In this document: positions 29,479-40,355 of the stretch, in pieces
Numbering within the stretch: the first letter of the stretch is position 1
Layout of the letters: every line of letters begins with the position of its first letter
Assembly: GCF_014204895.1 (NCBI RefSeq)
Contig: NZ_JACHMF010000001.1
Location: 3,348,001-3,412,000, forward strand
Source of the DNA: Paractinoplanes abujensis
GTDB taxonomy: Bacteria; Actinomycetota; Actinomycetes; Mycobacteriales; Micromonosporaceae
Direction of reading: 5' to 3'
DNA: 64,000 bases
Position numbers and translations under genes: made by a program
The notes under the pieces: model-generated
What the model was told of the DNA's origin: nothing
Seen by the model: the letters and a program-made list of their open reading frames with translations, nothing else
Databases searched by the model: none

Positions 29479-30497
29479 CCGCGCGGCTCCTGGCCCGCGA
29501 CGGCCTGGTCCGCGTACTCCCAGAGCACCTCGGACCAGTCGCCCGGCGCCTGCATCTCCTTGAGGACCTTCCAGTTGCGGGTGCCGCGCAGGGCCTGGGT
29601 GGCCCGGGCCAGGGCGGCGCTGTCACCGGCCTGCTTCGCCCGGGCGTGCTCGGCGAGCCAGCCGCAGGCGACCGGGCCGGTGACCTGGGCCCCGAACTGG
29701 TAGGGGTCGTTGACGCCGAGCCCGGTCAGCACCGACTTGTCGAAGCCGGGCGGCAGCGGGATGTCGGCCAGCACCTTGGCGAGCGCCTCGTTCTCCCGCT
29801 CGGGGGTGACGATGCTCGCCGGCAGCGCGGCCAGCCAGGTCTGCACGTCGGCCTGCTTCACCCGGGTCAGCATCCGGTCGAACGTGGACCTGGTCCACGC
29901 CCCGCCGGTGCGCATCTCGACGAACGTGCCGTCGGCCGGCTCGAGCATCGCCGCGAAGTCGTTCGCGCTGTAGGTGAAGATGTCGGCGTCGCGCCCGGCG
30001 ACCGTCGTGGCCTCCGGCCGGCTGACGTGCTCGCGGTCGACGTGGTAGCTGTCGTACTGGTCGGCCGGATACCAGGTCATCTGCAGGTCGCGGTCGCCCT
30101 GGACGAAGGCGACCTCGCCGGACTCCTCGGCGAACCCGTGGACGTGCTCCGCGGTCCAGCCGGGCTCGTCGATCAGCAGACGCGGGTTCTTCTCGGCCGC
30201 GGCCAGGGCCACCGGCGAGAACGTGACGCCGGTGCCGGCGGTGGCGGGCAGGGAGGCGGCCGGGGCCGCCTCGGGCGCGGGCGGGGCGGCCGGGTCGCCG
30301 CGCAGCACGATCGTGACGGCCAGCAGGCCGGTGACGGCCGCGGCGGCGGCCAGGGCCGGCGCGAGCCGGCGGACCAGGGAAAGACGTGGCTTGTCGCCCA
30401 TGATCTCCTCCAGGAGAGCGTGCTTCTCCGCGCCCACGTCGAACCGGCGATACGGGTCGGCCGCGCGGATCACCTCGTCGATCTCGTCCTCGGTCAT
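29451..30497 (-). CDS. Putative anti-sigma factor (CU044_5270-like membrane protein)
   Basis: A 348-residue protein. A short acidic cytoplasmic N-terminus (MTEDEIDEVIRAADPYRRFD) is followed by one membrane helix (LAPALAAAAAVTGLLAVTIVL) and a long extracellular domain. This is the layout of the CU044_5270 family that follows ECF sigma genes in actinobacteria. Its ATG overlaps the ECF stop by 4 bp. It probably sequesters or tunes that sigma factor through the N-terminal segment; no zinc (HxxxCxxC) motif is present, so recognition would be non-ZAS. Its stop lies inside the convergent LLM oxidoreductase gene. Confidence 0.8.
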   Translation of the reverse strand: MTEDEIDEVIRAADPYRRFDVGAEKHALLEEIMGDKPRLSLVRRLAPALAAAAAVTGLLAVTIVLRGDPAAPPAPEAAPAASLPATAGTGVTFSPVALAAAEKNPRLLIDEPGWTAEHVHGFAEESGEVAFVQGDRDLQMTWYPADQYDSYHVDREHVSRPEATTVAGRDADIFTYSANDFAAMLEPADGTFVEMRTGGAWTRSTFDRMLTRVKQADVQTWLAALPASIVTPERENEALAKVLADIPLPPGFDKSVLTGLGVNDPYQFGAQVTGPVACGWLAEHARAKQAGDSAALARATQALRGTRNWKVLKEMQAPGDWSEVLWEYADQAVAGQEPRGYKEGLGCK

Positions 30498-31045
30498 CGG
30501 CCCTCCTCCGGGGTGATTGCGGTCAGGACGTCGAGCACATGTCCACCGTGGCCCGGATCGTCACCGAGGAATTCGCGGACCCGGGCGCGGGCCCGGGACA
30601 GCCGGGTGCGGACCGCGGCCGCGCTGATCCCGAGCACGACCGCCGCCTCACGCGGCTTCAGCTCCTCCCACACGGTCAGCGTCAGCACCTCCCGGTCGAG
30701 GTCGTTGAGCCGGGCCAGCGCCGCGTGCACGGCCAGCCGCTCGGCCACCTCGGCGCCCGGGTCCTTGGTGGTCAGCGACAACCGCCGCCGCAGCCGGGCC
30801 CCCAGCCGTTCCCGGCGCAGCCCGGCCCGGTGATGGTTGGCCAGGACCAGGCGCGCCACCCCGTACAGCCAGAGCCGGGTCTCGTCGTCGACGGGCAGCT
30901 CGGCCCGCCGGCGCCAGGCCACCAGGAAGGTCTCGGCCACCACGTCGGCGGCGTCGGCGGGCTGCTCCACCCGTCGCGACGCGAACGCCAGCAGCGAGTC
31001 GAAGTCCCGCTCGTACGCGCGGCGGAAGCGCTCCTCGTAGCTCAC
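30494..31045 (-). CDS. ECF-type RNA polymerase sigma factor
   Basis: About 183 residues. Region 2 is FRRAYERDFDSLLAFASRRV with DAADVVAETFLVAWRR and LWLYGVARLVLANHHR. Region 4 is LNDLDREVLTLTVWEELKPR followed by AVVLGISAAAVRTRLSRAR. It directs RNA polymerase to a specific promoter class. I take the GTG at 31045 (VSYEERFRRAYE); GTG 31051 and ATG 31069 are in frame and possible. The gene is translationally coupled to the putative anti-sigma gene, so both form one regulatory unit. It lies just downstream of the PKS stop, 32 bp away, on the same strand. Confidence 0.92.
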   Translation of the reverse strand: MSYEERFRRAYERDFDSLLAFASRRVEQPADAADVVAETFLVAWRRRAELPVDDETRLWLYGVARLVLANHHRAGLRRERLGARLRRRLSLTTKDPGAEVAERLAVHAALARLNDLDREVLTLTVWEELKPREAAVVLGISAAAVRTRLSRARARVREFLGDDPGHGGHVLDVLTAITPEEGR

Positions 31046-31076
31046 CCTCACCCCATGTCCGGCACCCACCCGATCG

Positions 31077-34000
31077 TTACCGACGGCCGTCCAGGAAGGT
31101 GCGGATGGCTGCGGCGACCTCGGCGGGGTGGCTGTCGAGCATGGTGAAGTGGTCGCCGGGGACCTCGACGCGCTGGTGGGGGCCGGAGCGGGTGGCCCGC
31201 CACCGTTCCTCGGGCATGCCGGGGCGGGGGGTACCGGCGGCGATCAGCAGGCTGGGTGTGGTCAGCGGGCCGGGGCGCCAGCCGTGCATCAGGCGCAGGT
31301 AGGCGCCGACCGCCAGCAGCGCGGTCTGGTCGAGGTGGCCGCGCAGGCGGCCCAGGCCCTCGGTGACCAGGGCGGCGACCCAGCGCGAGGCGTCAAGACC
31401 CAGATCCACCTCGTACGTGTCCAGGAGCACCAGCCCGGTCGCCGGGGTGCCCGCGGCTTCCAGCCGGGCCGCCACCGCGTGGGCCAGCAGCCCGCCGCTG
31501 GACCGGCCGACCAGCACGAGCGGACGGTCGCCGGCGGCCGCTCGGGCCGCCGCGGTGAGGTGGTCGAACAGGTCGTCGCGGGTCGCGGGCAGGTGCGCGC
31601 GGGTCGCGAAGCCGGGCAGGGTCAGCACCGAGGCGCCGCCCAGGGCGCGGGTCAGGCCGTGGAACTCGGCCGCCCCGGCCGGGCCGAACGACGGGACGCC
31701 GACGATCGCCGGGCCGCTGGTGTCGCCGGGCCGGGCCGGCGGGACGGGTGGCGCCGTCCGGTCGGGCACCGGCAGGCCGGAGGCGCTGATCAGCAGGTTG
31801 ACGGCGAGCCGGGGGTCGGTGCCGGCGATCGCGTGGAACATGTCGGGCAGTGAGTACTGTGGTTCCGCCGTGGGCGCCGGCGGGGCCGGCAGCGGTGCTT
31901 TACCGAGTTCCCCCGCGATCCAGGCGGCCAGGGCGGCCGGGGTCGGGTGGTCGAAGACGACGGTGGCGGGCATGGCCACCCCGGTCGCGGCGACCAGGCG
32001 CGTCCGCAACTGGATCGAGCTCACCGAGTCGAGGCCCTGGTCGGTGAACGCGCCCCGCACGTCGACGGTCGTCGCGTCGGCCTGGCCCAGCTCGGCCGCC
32101 ACCTCGTCGCGGACCAGGGTTTCGAGGGCGGCGGTCAGTTCGTCGCCGGTGAGCGCGCCCAGGTCGGGCCGGGCCACGACGGGCGCCGGGGCGGGGGCCC
32201 GGGACGGCAGGTGCAGCGGCGCCAGCACGGGTTCGCCGGAACGCAGCGCGGCGTCGAAGGCCGCGGTCACCTCGGACGGCGTCATCGGGCGGATCCGCGT
32301 ACGGGAGACAGGCATGGCCCCGTCGAGCGCGAGCGGACCCCAGGCCAGCGACAACGCGGTCTTCCCGGCGGCGTGGCGGCGGCGGGCCAGGTCGTCGAGG
32401 AAGGCGTTGCCGGCGGCGTAGGCGGCCTGACCCGCGTTGCCCAGCAGGCCGGAGGCCGACGAGCAGAGGACGAACGCGGCCAGGTCACCGGTCAGCTCGT
32501 CGAGGTGCCAGGCCGCGTCCACCTTGGGCCGCAGCACGGCGTCGGCGCGGTCCCGGGTCAGCGTGGCGAGCGGACCGTCGTCGATCACGCCCGCGGTATG
32601 CACGACGGCGGTGACCGGCGGGTCGGCCGCGGCCAGCACCCGGGCCAGCGCATCCCGGTCGGCCACGTCAGCGGCCCGTACGGTGACGGTCGCGCCCTCG
32701 ATCGACAGCGGCGCGCCGCTCCGGCTGACCAGGAGCAGATGCCGTACGCCGTGGCCGGCGACCAGGTGCCGGGCCAGCACCCCGGCCAGCGCGCCGGACC
32801 CACCGGTGATCAGCACCGACCCGTCGCCGAAGCCGGTGGCCGGGCCGTCGCCGGCGGTGGCCCGCACCAGCCGCGGTGTCCAGTCGCCGGCGATCTGGCC
32901 CGGATATTCGGCCGCCGCGACCCGGGCCAGCCCGGCGACGACGGGCGAGTTCGTCCGGAACACGACCCGCGCCGCGCCGGCCAGGGCCTCCCGCAGCCGG
33001 GTGGCCGCGGCCCAGAACTGGTCGTGGACCTCGGCCGGGGTGCGCGCGGGCGGGAAGTCAGCGTCGAGTGCCGGCTCGTCAACGCCTGCCGGAGGCCAGA
33101 CCGGGCGGTAGAGCGGCGCGGGCAGCGGCCGCAGGGTCAACCGGTCCACTTCGAGCAGCGGGCGTCCCGAGGGCTCGGCCACCTGCACGCTCAGCGTGTC
33201 CGGCCCGGTCACCGTGAGCCGCACCCGCGCGGCCGTGGCGCCGGGGCCGAAGCGCCGCACACCCGACCAGACGAACGGCACCCGAGGCGTGACATCGGTG
33301 TCCCGCCCGGCGGCCAGGCGGGCCGGGTGCAGGGCCGCGTCGATCAGCGCCGGGTGCAGCCCCGACCGGCCCCCGGCCGCGGCGGGCAGGCGGACCTCGG
33401 CGTACACCGTGGTGCCGTCGCGCCAGGCCGCGGTCACGCCCCGGAAGGCCGGCCCGTAGTCACCGGTGTCGTACAGCCCGGTCGGATCCACCGCGTCCGC
33501 GACGGGTGGCCACGCCCCGGCCCAGCCCCAGGCCGGCACCGAACCGGGCGATGCCGAACCGGGCGATGCCGAACCGGGCGGCACCGAACCGGCGCGCGGG
33601 GAGCAGTGCCCCGAGGCGTGCTGATCGGCGCCCGCGTAGATCTCCAGCTCACCGCCCGGCCGCAGCACCAGGCGCAGCGTGACCTCGTCGTCGGTGACGG
33701 GCAGCGGCCGGGTGATGGTCAGGTCGTCGAGCACCGGCAGGCCCACGCGCTCACCGAAGGTCATGGCCAGCTCGACGAAGTACGTGCCAGGCACGATCGT
33801 CTCGCCGCCCACCCGGTGGTCGCGCAGCCACGGGTGGGTCCCGGGCGACAGGCGGGCGGTGGCCACGTGGTCGCCGCGGCCGGGCACCTCGACCACACTG
33901 TCCAGGCCGCCCGGCCCGCGGCGGGCGGTGGACGAGAGCCAGAACCGCCTGCGGTGGAACGGATAGGTGGGCAGGGCCGCGGCCGTGCGGGCATCCGCCG

Positions 34001-37000
34001 GTCCGAGCAGCGCCGCCCGGTCGACGTCCACGCCGTGCGCCCAGAGCGCGGCCGCGCCCGCTTGCGACGCGACGTGCACGCCCTGCGGGATCAGCGGGGC
34101 CAGCGACGCCGCCGGGCTCATCTCGACGACCAGTCCGGGCAGGGCGGTCACGGCGTCGCCGAAGCGCACGGGCTGCCGGATCTGCCGCGTCCAGTATCGG
34201 GCCGAGCGCAGGTCGTCCCCGGTGGCCGTGCGGCCGGTCACGGTGGAGAGGATCGGCACCACCGGTTCCCCGTACGCGATGGTGGCCGCGACGCGCTCGA
34301 ACTCGGCGAGCACGGGCTCCATCCGTACGGAATGGAAGGCGTGGCTGACCCGCAACGCCGTGGTCCGGTGGCCGCCCGCCCGCAGAGTGGTGGCGAGCGC
34401 CTCGACCGCCGCCGTGTCACCGGAGACGACGACGGAGCGGGGCCCGTTGATCGCGGCCAGGTCCACCCCGTCGGTGAGCAGCGGGCGGATCTCGGCCTCG
34501 CCCGCGTCGACGGCGACCATGGCCCCGCCCGCGGGCAGCGCGCCCATCAGCCGGGCCCGGGCCGACACGAGGGTGGCCGCGTCGGCCAGCGTCAGGATGC
34601 CCGCCACATGCGCCACGGCCAGTTCGCCGATCGAGTGCCCGATCAGCATGTCGGGCCGCACCCCCCAGGACACCATCTGCCGGTACGCGGCCACGCCGTA
34701 CGCGAACAAGAACGGCTGGACGTACTGCGTACGGGAGAAGTCCGGCGCGGGGTTGCCGAGCGCGTCCATCGCCTCGGCGAACGCGGCCCGGAAGACGTCG
34801 TGGGGCAGTTCGCCCGGCCGCTGCGCGCCCTGCCCGGGAAACGCGAACGCGACCTTGCCCGCGGGCCGCCCGTTACCGGTGACCAGCTCCGGATGCGCGT
34901 GGCCGGCGGCAAGGGCGGCCAGCGCGTCGCGGCTCCCCGCCGCCCGGAAGCGTTGCGCCGCCCTGGCCCCGAGCGTGGCGGGGGCAACCGGCCCGTGCTC
35001 CAGCAGGCGCTCGGCTTGCCGCCGCAGCGTGGTCTCGTCGGCCGCGGACAGCAGGAGCGGCCCGTCGGCGGCCCCTGCCCCGGGCGCCGGAGAAGCCGGC
35101 GCCTCCTCCAGGATGACGTGCGCGTTCGTCCCCGAGATGCCGAACGCCGACACCCCCGCCCGCCGCGGCGCCGAGGAGGCGGGCCAGGCGCGGGCGTGGG
35201 TCAGCAGCGCCGCGTCCCCGGCCGTCCAGTCGACGTGCGGGTTGGGCCGGTCGACGTGCAGCGTGCGGGGCAGCCGGTCGTGCCGCATCGCCTCGACCAT
35301 CTTGATGACACCGGCGACACCGGCTGCGGCCTGGGTGTGGCCAAGGTTCGACTTGACCGTGCCCAGCCACAGCGGGCGGCCCGCGGGCCGGTCCCGGCCG
35401 TAGGTGGCCAGCAGCGCCTGCGCCTCGATGGGGTCGCCCAGCAGGGTGCCGGTGCCGTGCGCCTCGACCGCGTCCACCTGGGACGGCTGCAGGCCCGCGT
35501 CGGCCAGCGCGGCCCGGATGACCCGCTGCTGGGCCGGTCCGTGCGGGGCGGCCAGCCCGTTGGAGGCGCCGTCGGAGCCGACCGCGGAGCCGCGCAGCAG
35601 GCCGAGCACGGGGTGGCCGTGCCGCTGGGCGTCGGAGAGCCGTTCGAGCAGCAGCAGCCCGGCCCCCTCGGACCAGACCGTGCCGTCGGCGTCGGCCGAG
35701 AACGCCTTGACCCGGCCGTCGGGGGCGAGCCCGCGCAGCCGGCTGAACGCGACGAACGGGCCCGGCGTGGACATCACCGTGACGCCGCCCGCGACCGCGA
35801 GGGAGCATTCGCCGGCGCGCAGGGAACGGGCGGCCTGGTGCAGCGCGACCAGTGAGGAGGAGCAAGCGGTGTCGATCGTGACGGCCGGGCCGGTGAGCCC
35901 GAACGTGTAGGCGATCCGCCCCGAGGCCACGCTGCCGGCCGAGCCCAGCCCGAGGTGGCCCTCCAGTTCGGCGCCGGGCTCCTCGGCGCGCCCGGCGTAG
36001 TCGCGGTACATCAGGCCCACGTAGGTGCCGGTGTCGCTGCCGCGTACGGTGGCCGGGTCGATCCCGGCGCGCTCCCACAGCTCCCAGGCGGTTTCGAGCA
36101 GCAGCCGCTGCTGCGGGTCCATGGCCAGCGCCTCGACCGGGCCGATGCCGAACGGCGCGGGATCGAAATCGGTCACGTCGTCGAGGAAGCCGCCGGCTTT
36201 CGCGTACGTGTGGCCGGCCGCGTCCGGGTCGGGGTCGTAGAGGTCCGGATCCCAGCCGCGGTCGCGCGGGAACGGCGTGACGGCGTCGATCTCCTTGTCG
36301 ACCAGCGCCCACAGGTCCTCCGGCGACGTCACGCCACCCGGGTAGCGGCAGGCCATGGCCACGATCGCGATCGGGTCGGCCGGCTCGGCATCGGGCTCCG
36401 CCCCCAGCTCGTGCCGGATGACCTTGCCGGAGGCCGTCCGGGGAATCTCGTCGATCAGCCGGATCTCGTCGGGCGCCTTGGCCGCGGACATCCTTTTCCG
36501 TACGTCCTGCAGCAGCGCGGCCGGGTCGGTGCGCCGGTCGGCGGGCACCACGTAGGCCACGGCGACCTGGCCCAGCCGGTGGTGCGGCCGCCCCGCCACG
36601 GCCACGTCGGCCACCCCGGGCAGGGTCCGCAGCACGTTCTCGATCTCGGCCGGGTGCACGTTGGCGCCGCCCCGGATGATCAGGTCGCCGGCCCGGCCGG
36701 TCAGCACGAGCTGATCGCCGGAGAACCGCCCGAGGTCGCCGGTGCGGTACCAGCCGTCCAGGGCGGGCTGCCCGTGATAGCCGCGCATGACCGCGCCCCC
36801 GACGAGCACCTCCCCCTCGGCGCTGATCCGCACCGGGGCCAGCGCGTGCCCGACCGAGCCGTCGGCCACGATCGGCTGCCCCGGCTTCTCCATCGCGATC
36901 GCGCCGCACGTCTCGGTGCTGCCGTAGCTGTTGACCAGCGGCGCCCCCAGGGCCCGGCGCACCGCGACGCGCATCGCGGGCGGGCAGGGCGCGCCCCCGG

Positions 37001-37748
37001 TGACGCACATCTTCAGCGACGGGAGGTCGAGGGTCCGCTCCGCCAGAGCCGCCAGCAGGCCGTGATACGTCGTCGGGACGCCGGTCAGCACGGTCGGCCG
37101 TACCCGCTGCAGGGCCTCGATCAGCTCGCCCTCGGTGGGGTGGTCGAGGATCGTCGCCCGCGCCCCGAGCACCACCACCCCGAGCACGCAGCGCGCGTGA
37201 CCGAGCGCGTGGAACATCGGCAGCGGCCACAGCAGGTGATCGTCCTCGGTCAGGCCCAGGTGGTCGACGAACATCCGCCGGGTGTTGGCCAGCCACGTGC
37301 CCTGGCTCGACACCACGCCCTTGGGCCGGCCGGTGCTGCCCGAGGTGTAGTGGATCCACGTGTCCTCGTCGAGGCCGAGGTCGTCGCGCGCCGCACCGCC
37401 CCGCCCGGCCTCGACCAGCTCGGCGACCGAGACATTGGTGGGTCCCACCACCACGGAGGGGTCGCAGTCGGCGGTGAGGGCGGCCAGCTCGGCGGTCGAC
37501 GCCCGCGGGTTGACCGGCACCCCGACGCCCGCCGCCCGCACCGTCCCCAGCACGGCCACGGCCATGTCGGCCCCCGCGGGCAGGCTGATCAGCACGGGCT
37601 CGCCGCGCCGGTGCCCGCGGGCGGCCAGGCCCGCCGCGAACCACCGGGTCCGCTCCTCCAGCCGGCCGAACGTCACCTCGTCGTACGCAGCGTGGTCCGC
37701 CCGCTCAGCAGCGTGACGACGCAACAGTTCCGGAATCGTCTCGAGCAC
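31077..37748 (-). CDS. Single-module type I polyketide synthase with fused acyl-CoA ligase and thioesterase
   Basis: A 2223-residue protein from GTG 37748. Domains in order: acyl-CoA ligase (about 1-450; [28 protein letters not shown]); KS (about 457-880; Cys629 in DTACSSS, His764 in EAHGTGT, His804 in NLGHTQ); AT (about 963-1255; GHSIGE Ser1039, HAFH 1136-1139, which predicts malonyl-CoA); DH (about 1285-1560; His1311 in HxxxGxxxx[12 protein letters not shown]); KR (about 1600-1830; [14 protein letters not shown] as B-type, Ser and Tyr1777 in QAAYAAGN); ACP (Ser1908 in GLDSVSS); TE (Ser2083 in [19 protein letters not shown]). All key residues are present. It should activate a carboxylic acid, extend it once, reduce and dehydrate, and release an enoic acid. 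There is no ACP between ligase and KS, and no ER. No other biosynthetic genes adjoin it. Confidence 0.93.
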   Translation of the reverse strand: MLETIPELLRRHAAERADHAAYDEVTFGRLEERTRWFAAGLAARGHRRGEPVLISLPAGADMAVAVLGTVRAAGVGVPVNPRASTAELAALTADCDPSVVVGPTNVSVAELVEAGRGGAARDDLGLDEDTWIHYTSGSTGRPKGVVSSQGTWLANTRRMFVDHLGLTEDDHLLWPLPMFHALGHARCVLGVVVLGARATILDHPTEGELIEALQRVRPTVLTGVPTTYHGLLAALAERTLDLPSLKMCVTGGAPCPPAMRVAVRRALGAPLVNSYGSTETCGAIAMEKPGQPIVADGSVGHALAPVRISAEGEVLVGGAVMRGYHGQPALDGWYRTGDLGRFSGDQLVLTGRAGDLIIRGGANVHPAEIENVLRTLPGVADVAVAGRPHHRLGQVAVAYVVPADRRTDPAALLQDVRKRMSAAKAPDEIRLIDEIPRTASGKVIRHELGAEPDAEPADPIAIVAMACRYPGGVTSPEDLWALVDKEIDAVTPFPRDRGWDPDLYDPDPDAAGHTYAKAGGFLDDVTDFDPAPFGIGPVEALAMDPQQRLLLETAWELWERAGIDPATVRGSDTGTYVGLMYRDYAGRAEEPGAELEGHLGLGSAGSVASGRIAYTFGLTGPAVTIDTACSSSLVALHQAARSLRAGECSLAVAGGVTVMSTPGPFVAFSRLRGLAPDGRVKAFSADADGTVWSEGAGLLLLERLSDAQRHGHPVLGLLRGSAVGSDGASNGLAAPHGPAQQRVIRAALADAGLQPSQVDAVEAHGTGTLLGDPIEAQALLATYGRDRPAGRPLWLGTVKSNLGHTQAAAGVAGVIKMVEAMRHDRLPRTLHVDRPNPHVDWTAGDAALLTHARAWPASSAPRRAGVSAFGISGTNAHVILEEAPASPAPGAGAADGPLLLSAADETTLRRQAERLLEHGPVAPATLGARAAQRFRAAGSRDALAALAAGHAHPELVTGNGRPAGKVAFAFPGQGAQRPGELPHDVFRAAFAEAMDALGNPAPDFSRTQYVQPFLFAYGVAAYRQMVSWGVRPDMLIGHSIGELAVAHVAGILTLADAATLVSARARLMGALPAGGAMVAVDAGEAEIRPLLTDGVDLAAINGPRSVVVSGDTAAVEALATTLRAGGHRTTALRVSHAFHSVRMEPVLAEFERVAATIAYGEPVVPILSTVTGRTATGDDLRSARYWTRQIRQPVRFGDAVTALPGLVVEMSPAASLAPLIPQGVHVASQAGAAALWAHGVDVDRAALLGPADARTAAALPTYPFHRRRFWLSSTARRGPGGLDSVVEVPGRGDHVATARLSPGTHPWLRDHRVGGETIVPGTYFVELAMTFGERVGLPVLDDLTITRPLPVTDDEVTLRLVLRPGGELEIYAGADQHASGHCSPRAGSVPPGSASPGSASPGSVPAWGWAGAWPPVADAVDPTGLYDTGDYGPAFRGVTAAWRDGTTVYAEVRLPAAAGGRSGLHPALIDAALHPARLAAGRDTDVTPRVPFVWSGVRRFGPGATAARVRLTVTGPDTLSVQVAEPSGRPLLEVDRLTLRPLPAPLYRPVWPPAGVDEPALDADFPPARTPAEVHDQFWAAATRLREALAGAARVVFRTNSPVVAGLARVAAAEYPGQIAGDWTPRLVRATAGDGPATGFGDGSVLITGGSGALAGVLARHLVAGHGVRHLLLVSRSGAPLSIEGATVTVRAADVADRDALARVLAAADPPVTAVVHTAGVIDDGPLATLTRDRADAVLRPKVDAAWHLDELTGDLAAFVLCSSASGLLGNAGQAAYAAGNAFLDDLARRRHAAGKTALSLAWGPLALDGAMPVSRTRIRPMTPSEVTAAFDAALRSGEPVLAPLHLPSRAPAPAPVVARPDLGALTGDELTAALETLVRDEVAAELGQADATTVDVRGAFTDQGLDSVSSIQLRTRLVAATGVAMPATVVFDHPTPAALAAWIAGELGKAPLPAPPAPTAEPQYSLPDMFHAIAGTDPRLAVNLLISASGLPVPDRTAPPVPPARPGDTSGPAIVGVPSFGPAGAAEFHGLTRALGGASVLTLPGFATRAHLPATRDDLFDHLTAAARAAAGDRPLVLVGRSSGGLLAHAVAARLEAAGTPATGLVLLDTYEVDLGLDASRWVAALVTEGLGRLRGHLDQTALLAVGAYLRLMHGWRPGPLTTPSLLIAAGTPRPGMPEERWRATRSGPHQRVEVPGDHFTMLDSHPAEVAAAIRTFLDGRR
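33541..33585. repeat. 15-bp tandem repeat inside the PKS dehydratase region
   Basis: Three consecutive 15-bp units, two identical (GAACCGGGCGATGCC) and one variant (GAACCGGGCGGCACC), are followed by a partial GAACC. They encode a Gly-Ser-Ala-Ser-Pro-type repeat around residues 1388-1404 of the PKS, within the DH domain, probably in a surface loop. The length is a multiple of three, so the frame is kept. Confidence 0.85.
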
Positions 37749-37875
37749 CCGGCAACCATGCCCGATCTTGTCAACACCGTCGAACCTGGACTGTGCCGGC
37801 CGTGGGAGTCCCGGGAAAGTGCCAGTAAGCCCCGAAACCGCGTACGCCGGGCGACCGCGGGTGAACGGTGAGGGC

Positions 37876-38280
37876 ATGAAGACATTTGCCTCCGTCATCA
37901 CTGTCGCCGCGGCGGGCGTGGCTGTGCTCTCGCCCGCCGCGGCCGCCACCGCGAGCACCCCGCGCTGTGCCCCGGTCCGGCCCACCACCGACTTCTACGC
38001 GGGCGGCCGGGTCGCCTCGGCGCCGATCGCATCCCGGTGCACCACCGTCTCGGTCTCGGGTGTGCGCGACGCCGCCCGGCCGTCCGACACGTGCCAGACG
38101 TTCCTGCTGGCCCTGCTGTCGGCCGACGGGCGCGATCCCACCTACACCGAGCCCGTACGGGTGTGTTCGCGCGGCGTGGTCGCCACCGGGGTGCCCGCCG
38201 GCTCACGGTTCCGGGTGCTCTACGAGGTCGACTACATCGATCCGAGCCCGCAGTCCGTTCGTTACATGGTCTGGCGCTGA
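37876..38280 (+). CDS. Small secreted protein
   Basis: A 134-residue exported protein with signal peptide [20 protein letters not shown]...ATA. The mature part of about 105 residues contains four Cys (RCAPV, SRCTTV, DTCQTF, RVCSRG), likely two disulfides, and ends YMVWR. No family is recognised. It is divergent from the PKS, with 127 bp between the two starts, and 24 bp upstream of a lipoprotein gene on the same strand. Confidence 0.7.
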   Translation: MKTFASVITVAAAGVAVLSPAAAATASTPRCAPVRPTTDFYAGGRVASAPIASRCTTVSVSGVRDAARPSDTCQTFLLALLSADGRDPTYTEPVRVCSRGVVATGVPAGSRFRVLYEVDYIDPSPQSVRYMVWR

Positions 38281-38304
38281 AACGGGAACCAGGAGGACGT
38301 GCCC

Positions 38305-39024
38305 ATGACACACCGATCGTTCCGCCGCGCCCTGCCCCTGGTGCTGGTGGCCGCGACCGCCGCCGCTTGCAGCTCGGGCGGTGACGGCCCGGCGCCGGCG
38401 CCGTCGCCGTCGACCCCGCCGCCCGCGGTGGCCGCGGCCGGGAGCGCGCCCTCGGCGGCGGCCGCGCGCACGATTCCCGCGTCGGCGTTCTTCCAGATGC
38501 CCGGCGACATGCGCCGCGAGCAGCAACAGGCCGACGGCGCCACCGCGGTGCCGAAGCTCTGCGACCGGGAGCTGGCGCCCGGCGACGGCGTGGTCGCCAG
38601 CGCAGCCATGATGAACGTCTACCAGGCCCCCGAGGCTCCGGAGGGCTCGGTCCCGCACGGCATCCTCTACCAGACCATCCGGTCGTACTCCGGTGACAGC
38701 GCGGCCGCCTTCATGGACCGGGCGCGCGACCGCCTGGCCGGCTGCACGTCGTACAGGACCGCCGAGAACACCGTCAAGGTGCGGGCCAAGCCGCTCCCCG
38801 GCGCCGCCGACGAGGCGCTCACCGTCGACCTGACGCAGCCGCAGCTCGACCTGCCGGGCGACCCCACCGGCGGGACCCAGACCAACCGCATCGTGCTGCT
38901 GCGGTTCGGCTCGGTCGTCACGATCCTCTACGACGGCGAGTACGAGCGCAGCAGCAGCGACAACGACTTCGTCGCCATCTTCACCGACGAGGCCACCAAG
39001 GCCATCCGCTCCTGGCGCGGCTGA
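38305..39024 (+). CDS. Putative lipoprotein
   Basis: A 239-residue exported protein. The signal peptide ends in a lipobox-like ATAAAC, followed by SSGGDGPAPAPSPSTPP, a usual Ser/Gly/Pro linker after the lipid-modified Cys. The remainder is a compact soluble domain (ILYQTIRSYSGDSAAAFMDR, GCTSYRTAENT, IVLLRFGSVVTILYDGEYE) similar in style to PknH-like sensor or PASTA-unrelated actinobacterial lipoproteins. No specific function can be assigned. AGGAGG lies 8 nt before ATG 38305. It precedes the pilin-like operon by 66 bp. Confidence 0.75.
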   Translation: MTHRSFRRALPLVLVAATAAACSSGGDGPAPAPSPSTPPPAVAAAGSAPSAAAARTIPASAFFQMPGDMRREQQQADGATAVPKLCDRELAPGDGVVASAAMMNVYQAPEAPEGSVPHGILYQTIRSYSGDSAAAFMDRARDRLAGCTSYRTAENTVKVRAKPLPGAADEALTVDLTQPQLDLPGDPTGGTQTNRIVLLRFGSVVTILYDGEYERSSSDNDFVAIFTDEATKAIRSWRG

Positions 39025-39090
39025 CCCCGACGACGGCGACCGGGGTGCGGCTTCCCTAATGAAAGCCCGCCCCCGGTCGATCCTGCAGGT

Positions 39091-39720
39091 GTGGATTCGG
39101 AGCCGGAACGCGGCCAGGAAGACGGTTTCACGCTCATTGAGCTGATCGTCACCCTGGGGATCATCACGGTCGTGATGACCTCCTTGACCGTGTTCGTGGT
39201 CGGGGCGCGCAAGGTGGCCCGGTACGGAGCCCAGCGCAACACCGCGGCCCGGCTCGTGGTCGACGGGATGGAGAAGGCCCGCGGCATGCGCGGCTCCGCG
39301 CTGCTGGGCGGCCGGCAGCAGTGCTTGACCTCGTGCGCCGACGTCGTGTCGGCCCAGGCCGGCGATCTGCTCGGGACCAGCATCACGCGGTGGGACGCGG
39401 CCGGGCCCGGCACTCTGGCGATCCCCCAGGCCGGCCCCCAGCCGGACGGCTCGGTCGTGTCCACGCCGGCCGACCCCGAGGTCGTCCAGCTCGACGGCGT
39501 GCCGTTCCGGCGCTACTACTACCTGGGCGCCTGCTGGCAGCCGCCCGTCGGCAACGGCGTCGCCGGCCTCACCTGCGGGGCCGCCACCACCGCGGCACCC
39601 CTGGTCCGCCTGGTCGTGGCCGTCACGTGGAGGGACCCCCAATGCACCGCCGGCACCTGCTCGACCGCGGAGGCGGCGCTGTTCAGCACCGCGATCGTCG
39701 ACCCTTTCCTGGTCGGATGA
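39091..39720 (+). CDS. Type IV pilin-like protein (prepilin)
   Basis: A 209-residue prepilin. A short charged leader (MDSEPERGQEDG) precedes FTLIELIVTLGIITVVMTSL, the class III prepilin signature with Gly before the cleavage site and Glu at +5. The hydrophobic helix would pack in a pilus or pseudopilus core. The exported domain has Cys pairs (QQCLTSC, GACWQ, LTCGA, QCTAGTC). It starts at GTG 39091 and its stop overlaps the next pilin start (ATGA). A prepilin peptidase and assembly ATPase would be needed but are not in this window. Confidence 0.88.
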   Translation: MDSEPERGQEDGFTLIELIVTLGIITVVMTSLTVFVVGARKVARYGAQRNTAARLVVDGMEKARGMRGSALLGGRQQCLTSCADVVSAQAGDLLGTSITRWDAAGPGTLAIPQAGPQPDGSVVSTPADPEVVQLDGVPFRRYYYLGACWQPPVGNGVAGLTCGAATTAAPLVRLVVAVTWRDPQCTAGTCSTAEAALFSTAIVDPFLVG

Positions 39721-40355
39721 GCGACCGCCGCCCGGACGGGGGTTACAGCCTGATCGAGCTGATGGTCGTGCTCGGCATCGTCTCCGTGGTTGGCACCCTG
39801 TTCACGACCGCCGTCATCCAGGTCTATCGCACGGCGAACGCCGTCGAGGCCGACGCGTCGATCCAGTCCCAGCTCAGCGTGTCCCTGCTGCAATTGGACA
39901 AGACCATCCGGTACGCCTATTCGATCTCCGCCCCGCACACCGAGGGCACCACCCCGTACGTGGAATATCTCGTCATGGCCCCCGAACCGGGCAGCACGAC
40001 CCTGGTCAAACGGTGCCTGCAGCTGCGCCTGACCGGCACGGACCCGCAGAGCCTGCAACTGCAGTCACGCTCGTGGACGGTGGCCACTCCGGTCAGCCCG
40101 GGCGCGTGGATCCCGCTGGCCTCGAACCTGACCACCGTGGCGGGTACGGCGCCCTTCGTCCGCACCCAGCCCACGACCGCGCTCAACCACCAGCTGCTGG
40201 GCATCCGGCTGGCCGCCCGGCAGGGCCCCACGAGCCGCACCAGCACCGTCACCTTCACCGCGCTCAACACGTACGCCAGCACGGCCCTGGACTCCAACGG
40301 CCAGCCGCTCGCGCCCGCGTCCGAGCCCTGCTACAACACGGCGACGCGGTCATGA
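39717..40355 (+). CDS. Type IV pilin-like protein (minor prepilin)
   Basis: A 212-residue prepilin with leader MSDRRPDGG and the motif YSLIELMVVLGIVSVVGTL, cleaved after Gly with Glu at +5. The soluble part resembles PilW/GspJ-type minor pilins in length and layout (LLQLDKTIRYAYSIS after the helix). It overlaps both neighbours by 4 bp, so the three pilin genes form one translationally coupled unit. Confidence 0.88.
   Translation: MSDRRPDGGYSLIELMVVLGIVSVVGTLFTTAVIQVYRTANAVEADASIQSQLSVSLLQLDKTIRYAYSISAPHTEGTTPYVEYLVMAPEPGSTTLVKRCLQLRLTGTDPQSLQLQSRSWTVATPVSPGAWIPLASNLTTVAGTAPFVRTQPTTALNHQLLGIRLAARQGPTSRTSTVTFTALNTYASTALDSNGQPLAPASEPCYNTATRS

Noticed and set aside
37749..37988. Extending the PKS N-terminus by 80 residues
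   Set aside because: The extension is not similar to ligase N-termini, overlaps the divergent secreted-protein gene, and VLETIPELL at 37748 is the natural start.
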